Of a stretch of DNA of 64,000 bases, positions 60,110 to 64,000 are shown piece by piece; within the stretch, counting starts at the first letter, position 1; each line of letters opens with the position of its first letter. Source of the DNA: Pardosa pseudoannulata (lineage: Eukaryota; Arthropoda; Arachnida; Araneae; Lycosidae); assembly GCA_032207245.1 (NCBI GenBank), contig CM063501.1:60527170-60591169 (forward strand), read 5' to 3'. Made by a program: the position numbers and the translations under genes. The notes under the pieces are model-generated. The model did not search any database and was not told the DNA's origin. It saw nothing but the letters and a program-made list of their open reading frames with translations.

Positions 60110-60773
60110 CAGGGCCTGAATAAGATACTTTTGTGTCCATGGCACAATCCAATTTTTGTGCCCTCCACCCCCCTTGCAAATTTATATCGACAAGTTATTA
60201 TCATAATTACAGTCATATAAAAATTATAACATTTTATTATCAAACAGATTTAAGAAATTATCATTAAAGTAATATTCAAATTCAAAAACATCAAATTTTT
60301 ATTTTACGTAATCATTATTACCTCTGTTTAGCCATGTTAAAAATTAAGGACTGTTAAAGACTTAGAGTGACCCAATTGTTTTATTTTTACCTTGTCACAC
60401 TCACAAGCTCTGTGGTGCAGAAAATAAATAATACTAGAACTAAAAATAATTTAAATTGATGATATGATTTAATGGTTTATAGTGGAATCTTGCTAATAAT
60501 CTGTCTTATAAATATGCAATAACCCATACGATAAAAAGAGCACCAGGTTTGTTGAGGGAATTAATTATCGGGTAAATAAAAGTAAAATTAAAGTAAATAG
60601 GAAACAATATAGTTCATGACAAACACAATTACTTCGTACAATAATTTATTAAAACTTAACGATGGTAGCGTAAGTTTGCAATTTTTCTCCACTTAATATG
60701 TGTTTCAAGCACTGGACTAAATTTTGGTGCCCAGGGTACGTACCACAAGTGCTCGTGCGATAATCAGCCCCTG
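60110..60773. mobile_element. hAT-type MITE inside repeat A, 664 bp
   Basis: The ends CAGGGCCTGAATAAGATACT and, reversed, CAGGGGCTGATTATCGCACG agree well over the first 13 bases, as in hAT elements. It is flanked by an 8-bp near-duplication, ATTGTAAC / ATTGTACC (60102-60109 and 60774-60781). The repeat A sequence is continuous once this segment and one duplication copy are removed, confirming the boundaries. No transposase is encoded. Confidence 0.82.
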
Positions 60774-61185
60774 ATTGTACCTGGAATGGATAGAGGCATC
60801 GATATTGGATCTTGAAGAGTTAGGGTTAGCAACGCTCGAAATCCACCCCGTCCCCCCTTTTCTAGCATTTAATGCCATTATTTCGAGTCCTATTTTCCCG
60901 GTTAAGAGCAGGCAATTAAATTTATCAGTTTTTCAGATAATAAAGAGGTAAAAATAACATTTTTCCTAGCATTATGACGTCATTCCTTTAAACATCTCAT
61001 TTAATCCTTCCTTATTTTAAATTATTTAAATATCGTCTGCATTATTTTCATATGCTTTATCACTGAACTTAGATATTGCGTAAATAATTTTCTTTTATAT
61101 TTGACTTAAATATTAGATTAGGTACATAGGAGATAATTTTAAAATTAATCATTTATTATTTTTGTTGCAATGAAAATTTTATCAC

Positions 61186-61430
61186 AGGTATTAACAACAA
61201 AATATATCTACCTCCAGGGTGTAGTAGAAATGACAGTTTCATTCCTTTACTTCCATTAATTACTGTGGAAAAAGAATTGGGAAGAACTTAACGATAATTT
61301 CGACGTAGCTAAGAAAATTCTGAATTATCTAAATGAATTCAACGGGATTCTAAACTTCATTCACAGTATCGGGAGACTTTAGAGGAGTATGAAGATAAAC
61401 AAATCATTGAGCATGTACCAGATAATTCTC
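61186..61430 (+). pseudogene. Retroelement polyprotein scrap, perhaps BEL/Pao-like, within repeat A
   Basis: The plus strand encodes NNKIYLPPGCSRNDSFIPLL, then VEKELGRT, several stops, then SQYRETLEEYEDKQIIEHVP. A (K/Q)YRETLEEYxxxxIIExVP-type block resembles the segment before the reverse transcriptase in BEL/Pao LTR retrotransposons (family knowledge, loose match). No catalytic motif is present and four or more stops interrupt it. The two flanking points of repeat A (TTGTTGCAA and GATAATTCTCAG) are adjacent in copies 1 and 2, so this is either an insertion here or a deletion there. Confidence 0.4.
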
Positions 61431-61535
61431 AGTGAAAAAACAAACCATTTTTTTAATCTACTTTGTAGGGTACTTTACAATTCTGGAAAATTAAAAATTT
61501 TACTGATCGCATCATGTGACGGGCTATGTGCTAGT

Positions 61536-61599
61536 CCTATTATATTTTGATTTTTAAGATAACAGAGTATTGTTTAAAAAAAGATTTGATAACAGAGTA
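61536..61599. repeat. Short direct repeat GATAACAGAGTATTGT
   Basis: The 16-bp sequence occurs at 61558-61573 and 61588-61603, next to repeat A copy 3 and the mariner remnant. It may mark an insertion boundary. Confidence 0.5.
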
Positions 61600-62345
61600 T
61601 TGTACATCAAGGTTGATTTTGTACAACTTCTCCTTCCCAATGTACCTCAGGCCATCTAATTTTTTGAGATGGTGCTTTTAAAGAGCTTATTTTAAAAGCT
61701 CAAATGCACAGTAATCCATAGGAGATAAGTTAGGGATCTTGGGTGAGATGCATTTAAAGAATAGATTCAGTTCCCATTTCCGATTTTTTCCTAAACTGGA
61801 GCAATAGATTTACAGGTATGGCAATATCCTCATGGAACTTTAACGCATTAAAGATTGTTTAGATAAAGGGATGGAATTTCTTCTTTGAAAATAAGCGTTA
61901 AAGCATATTTCTGATAGTCATCAGAGTTAGTTTTAATATTTTTCCCAATTTCCTTATTTTCCGTTTTTCGTTATATCAAAATTCTGCATAACCATAAATT
62001 ATTTAGCAAAAATTTCCTTGTGTTTTCTCTGAACCAACATTTTATGTCGTTTTCGATAGTAAATTGATCTTTTCAGTTGCAATCAGATAAATATATCCAA
62101 ACCTCTTCAATTGTAACTATGTATTTTTATTTTTTACTGTCAAATAACTTTCATAGGATAATCTGTACATAGTCTTACCACAGGAAACATGCTTCGTCGT
62201 TAGGCATCGTGCATTTTTTGTTTTGATTAGTTTCACATCAGACTTTATAAATTTGTTCACAGTTCCTACAGAGACATTTAAAGATTTTACGATAGCTATT
62301 TAGGAGATTTGATTTTTCTTTAAAACATGAGGTGCAACTTCAGGT
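61600..62345 (-). pseudogene. maT-like mariner transposase remnant, heavily decayed
   Basis: Read on the minus strand in shifting frames, the order of motifs follows a maT-type (IS630/Tc1/mariner) transposase. First is VAPHVLKKNQIS, then a helix-turn-helix stretch IAIVKSLNVSVGTVNKFIKS. TKNARCLTTKHV follows, then VTIEEVWIYLSDCN (first catalytic block, its acidic residue as E in the usual DEAW position), and near the end PNLSPMDYCAFELLK and KKLDGL-like text. The last block carries the final catalytic D in SPMDY. The middle (second aspartate) is not readable. There are many stops and frameshifts and no terminal repeats were found. The N-terminal side is cut by the TTAA MITE at 62346. Confidence 0.7.
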
Positions 62346-62349
62346 TTAA

Positions 62350-62937
62350 CACATTGTATGCGGAACACGTACTAGTATGTTTTCTGACGATTGATACTTG
62401 AGCGTGGGTCACGTACTAGTACGGGTTAGTTGCACATGTAACAATATGTCGTTAGGTTAGTGTAACAATATGGTTTGTTTGTGGGTACAAAAATAACGGT
62501 ATATAGAAGAAAACGAAACCGAATGTTCTTGACTATTGCATAGATTCGGGAAAAATTTAGACAACTAAAAACTAGTTTTTACTTTATTAGTTTTATGATT
62601 GCTCTTTTCATTTTTTATAATGTAAAAATGTTTACATATAACATAATTAAAAAAATTCTAAATATAAACTACTATTTCTATTTGATTTTTCATATTTACG
62701 ATACTATTATAAATTTATTCAAACAAAAATATAATTTTTGTTTACAAAAATCTTATGGTGGTCATTTATATATTTCTATTTCTATATTTGTTTATATATT
62801 TCAATATAAAATACGAAAAGTTGGTTAAAAAATTAAATATTTTTCGATCTATTGAGATTTAACTGAATAACTAAACTACGCTCAAAACGCCCTCTCCCGG
62901 CACAATTTCGCTGCGAAATGTACCCGCACATAATGTG
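62350..62937. mobile_element. TTAA-target MITE (piggyBac-like), copy 2, 588 bp
   Basis: It is flanked by TTAA (62346-62349) and a decayed TTAT (62938-62941). The left end is CACATTGTATGCGGAACACG with ACGTACTAGTACG about 55 bp inside; the right end reversed is CACATTATGTGCGGGTACAT. It is homologous to 21440-21935 in inverted orientation over both halves, with an AT-rich middle. A 77-codon frame in the middle (62595-62828) is AT-driven and not present in copy 1. Confidence 0.8.
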
Positions 62938-62941
62938 TTAT

Positions 62942-64000
62942 AAAAAGGTATACGTTGGTAATGTATTTTTTTTTTTTTTTGCCTTTTTCCCAAACAAATC
63001 TAAATTCTGAATTTTCTTTTCTTTTATATCTATTGCATCACTAAATTTATGGGTATAAATATTAAAACCATTCTTTTGATATCTTTTTTTAATAACCAAA
63101 TATGAGAATTTATCTACGGAAAGAGCAGAAATATGGCCTTTGATCTATTGTTTCTTTTCCAGCGACATTTTAAAACATATTTTTAATGCTGCAAACGTTA
63201 TTTAAACCCCTTTCCCAAATCGATGTCAATCCCAATTTTAATTTAACATTTAAATTCAAATTTATGGAGTAAGTCAAAATCATTACAAAAGTATGTGAAC
63301 CCCCTCTGTAATTATTGAAATTTTATTTAATACGTTATGGATAATATTTATTTATTATAATAACAGTAGAATAGCAGTGTCTGCGTTTCTGACAATGTGA
63401 ATATGAATAATATTTTATGTTCTCATAAATTTCATAATTAAGTATTAATCTCACCAATTACAGTGAGGAAGATAAGTAGTCTATATGGGTACATGTCACC
63501 ATTAAAATATGGCTTAATATACATAACGAAAATTGATTTTACAGAAAAAGTCACTTTGCATTAAGTATTACTTGACATGGGGCTGGCATCCTTGAAGTCA
63601 AATTGTAACTGCAGCTGTGCAGAGGAATAGAGAACCTTTCAAGAGCATGGAAGACCAGATTTTAAAGATATAATTCAATTAGGGTGTTTACTTCAATCAT
63701 AGTCATCTTTAATCACAGTTCAAATACGATTAGATACCAATTAGCTTTGGAAATACGATTTTCTCATTCTGATTGACAATAGTCAGAATAATCACAGCTT
63801 ATGTGTTCATAAACTAACAAAAAGTTATGGAGTTATTAAAAAACATGCAATTTATCTAGATATCTTTATACTCTTTTAGAGAGTTAAATTTTTATTTATA
63901 TGAAGGTGAAGTGTGAAATTCATCATATAAAATGCAAAATTAAACTGTAACCAGACATAAAAAAGTCAGGTATTAATGTTATTTTGGTTCATTTTATTAC
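62942..64000. other. No feature recognised
   Basis: AT-rich unique sequence to the end of the window, with a T-run near 62967-62982. Confidence 0.45.

Larger units (their letters stand above)
60048..61535 (-). mobile_element. Dispersed repeat A, copy 3, with two internal insertions
   Basis: In reverse orientation it runs from GCACATAGCCCGTCACATGA (61535 side) to TTAGGGTATTATTATACAG (60048 side). It is expanded by a hAT-type MITE (60110-60773) and by about 248 bp carrying a coding fragment (61171-61418). Copies 1 and 2 lack both. Confidence 0.6.

Overview
This window reads as AT-rich, gene-free chromosomal DNA from an animal, most likely an arthropod and possibly a spider or other chelicerate. 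That placement is inference. It rests on the mix of Tc1, mariner and piggyBac DNA transposons, tRNA-derived SINEs and very long (TA)n tracts, and on general resemblance of the mariner proteins to transposases I know from arthropods. I found no intact host gene, no convincing tRNA or rRNA gene, and nothing bacterial, phage or CRISPR-like. Almost every long open frame is either a transposase remnant or an artefact of (TA)n and tandem repeats.

Layout. 1-8.5 kb: diverged direct duplications, a GC-richer unique stretch (about 840-1510), a dispersed repeat called here repeat A (2668-3222) sitting inside a duplicated sequence, a partial TTAA element, and a (TA)n tract. 9.5-11.8 kb: a piggyBac remnant nested in a tRNA-Thr-like SINE, then a complete 1,200-bp Tc1 element with perfect 30-bp inverted repeats and one frameshift in its transposase. 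12.8-18.4 kb: tandem arrays, several copies of a tRNA-Arg-like SINE, and a 0.6-kb tandem duplication. 18.8-23.6 kb: a piggyBac derivative, a 92-bp exact tandem repeat, a TTAA MITE, and LINE remnants with a conserved stem-loop. 26-28 kb: a piggyBac MITE and an 890-bp internally deleted mariner. 31-36 kb: a motif-dense MITE, a 367-bp tandem duplication, a 180-bp array carrying a tiny SINE insertion, and a full tRNA-Thr SINE. 36.5-41.2 kb: probable nested TTAA elements, repeat A copy 2 and a nearly full-length decayed DD34D mariner. 41.2-45 kb: nothing recognised. 45-55 kb: a SINE, a foldback MITE inside (TA)n, MITEs of TTAA, hAT and TA-target types, and a second GC-richer unique stretch (48.9-49.5 kb). 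55-64 kb: (TA)n, more SINEs, repeat A copy 3 (holding a hAT MITE and a retroelement-like coding scrap), a decayed maT-like mariner, and another TTAA MITE.

Nothing here works together as a pathway. The interest lies in the insertion record: several elements have readable target-site duplications (TTAA, TA, about 8 bp, or 8-14 bp for SINEs), so nesting and relative ages can be read directly. I do not see a new biological system. The best leads are the covarying retroelement stem-loop, the long-arm foldback element, the TTAA MITE family, and repeat A with its internal coding fragment. All identities come from reading the sequence; no database search was run.
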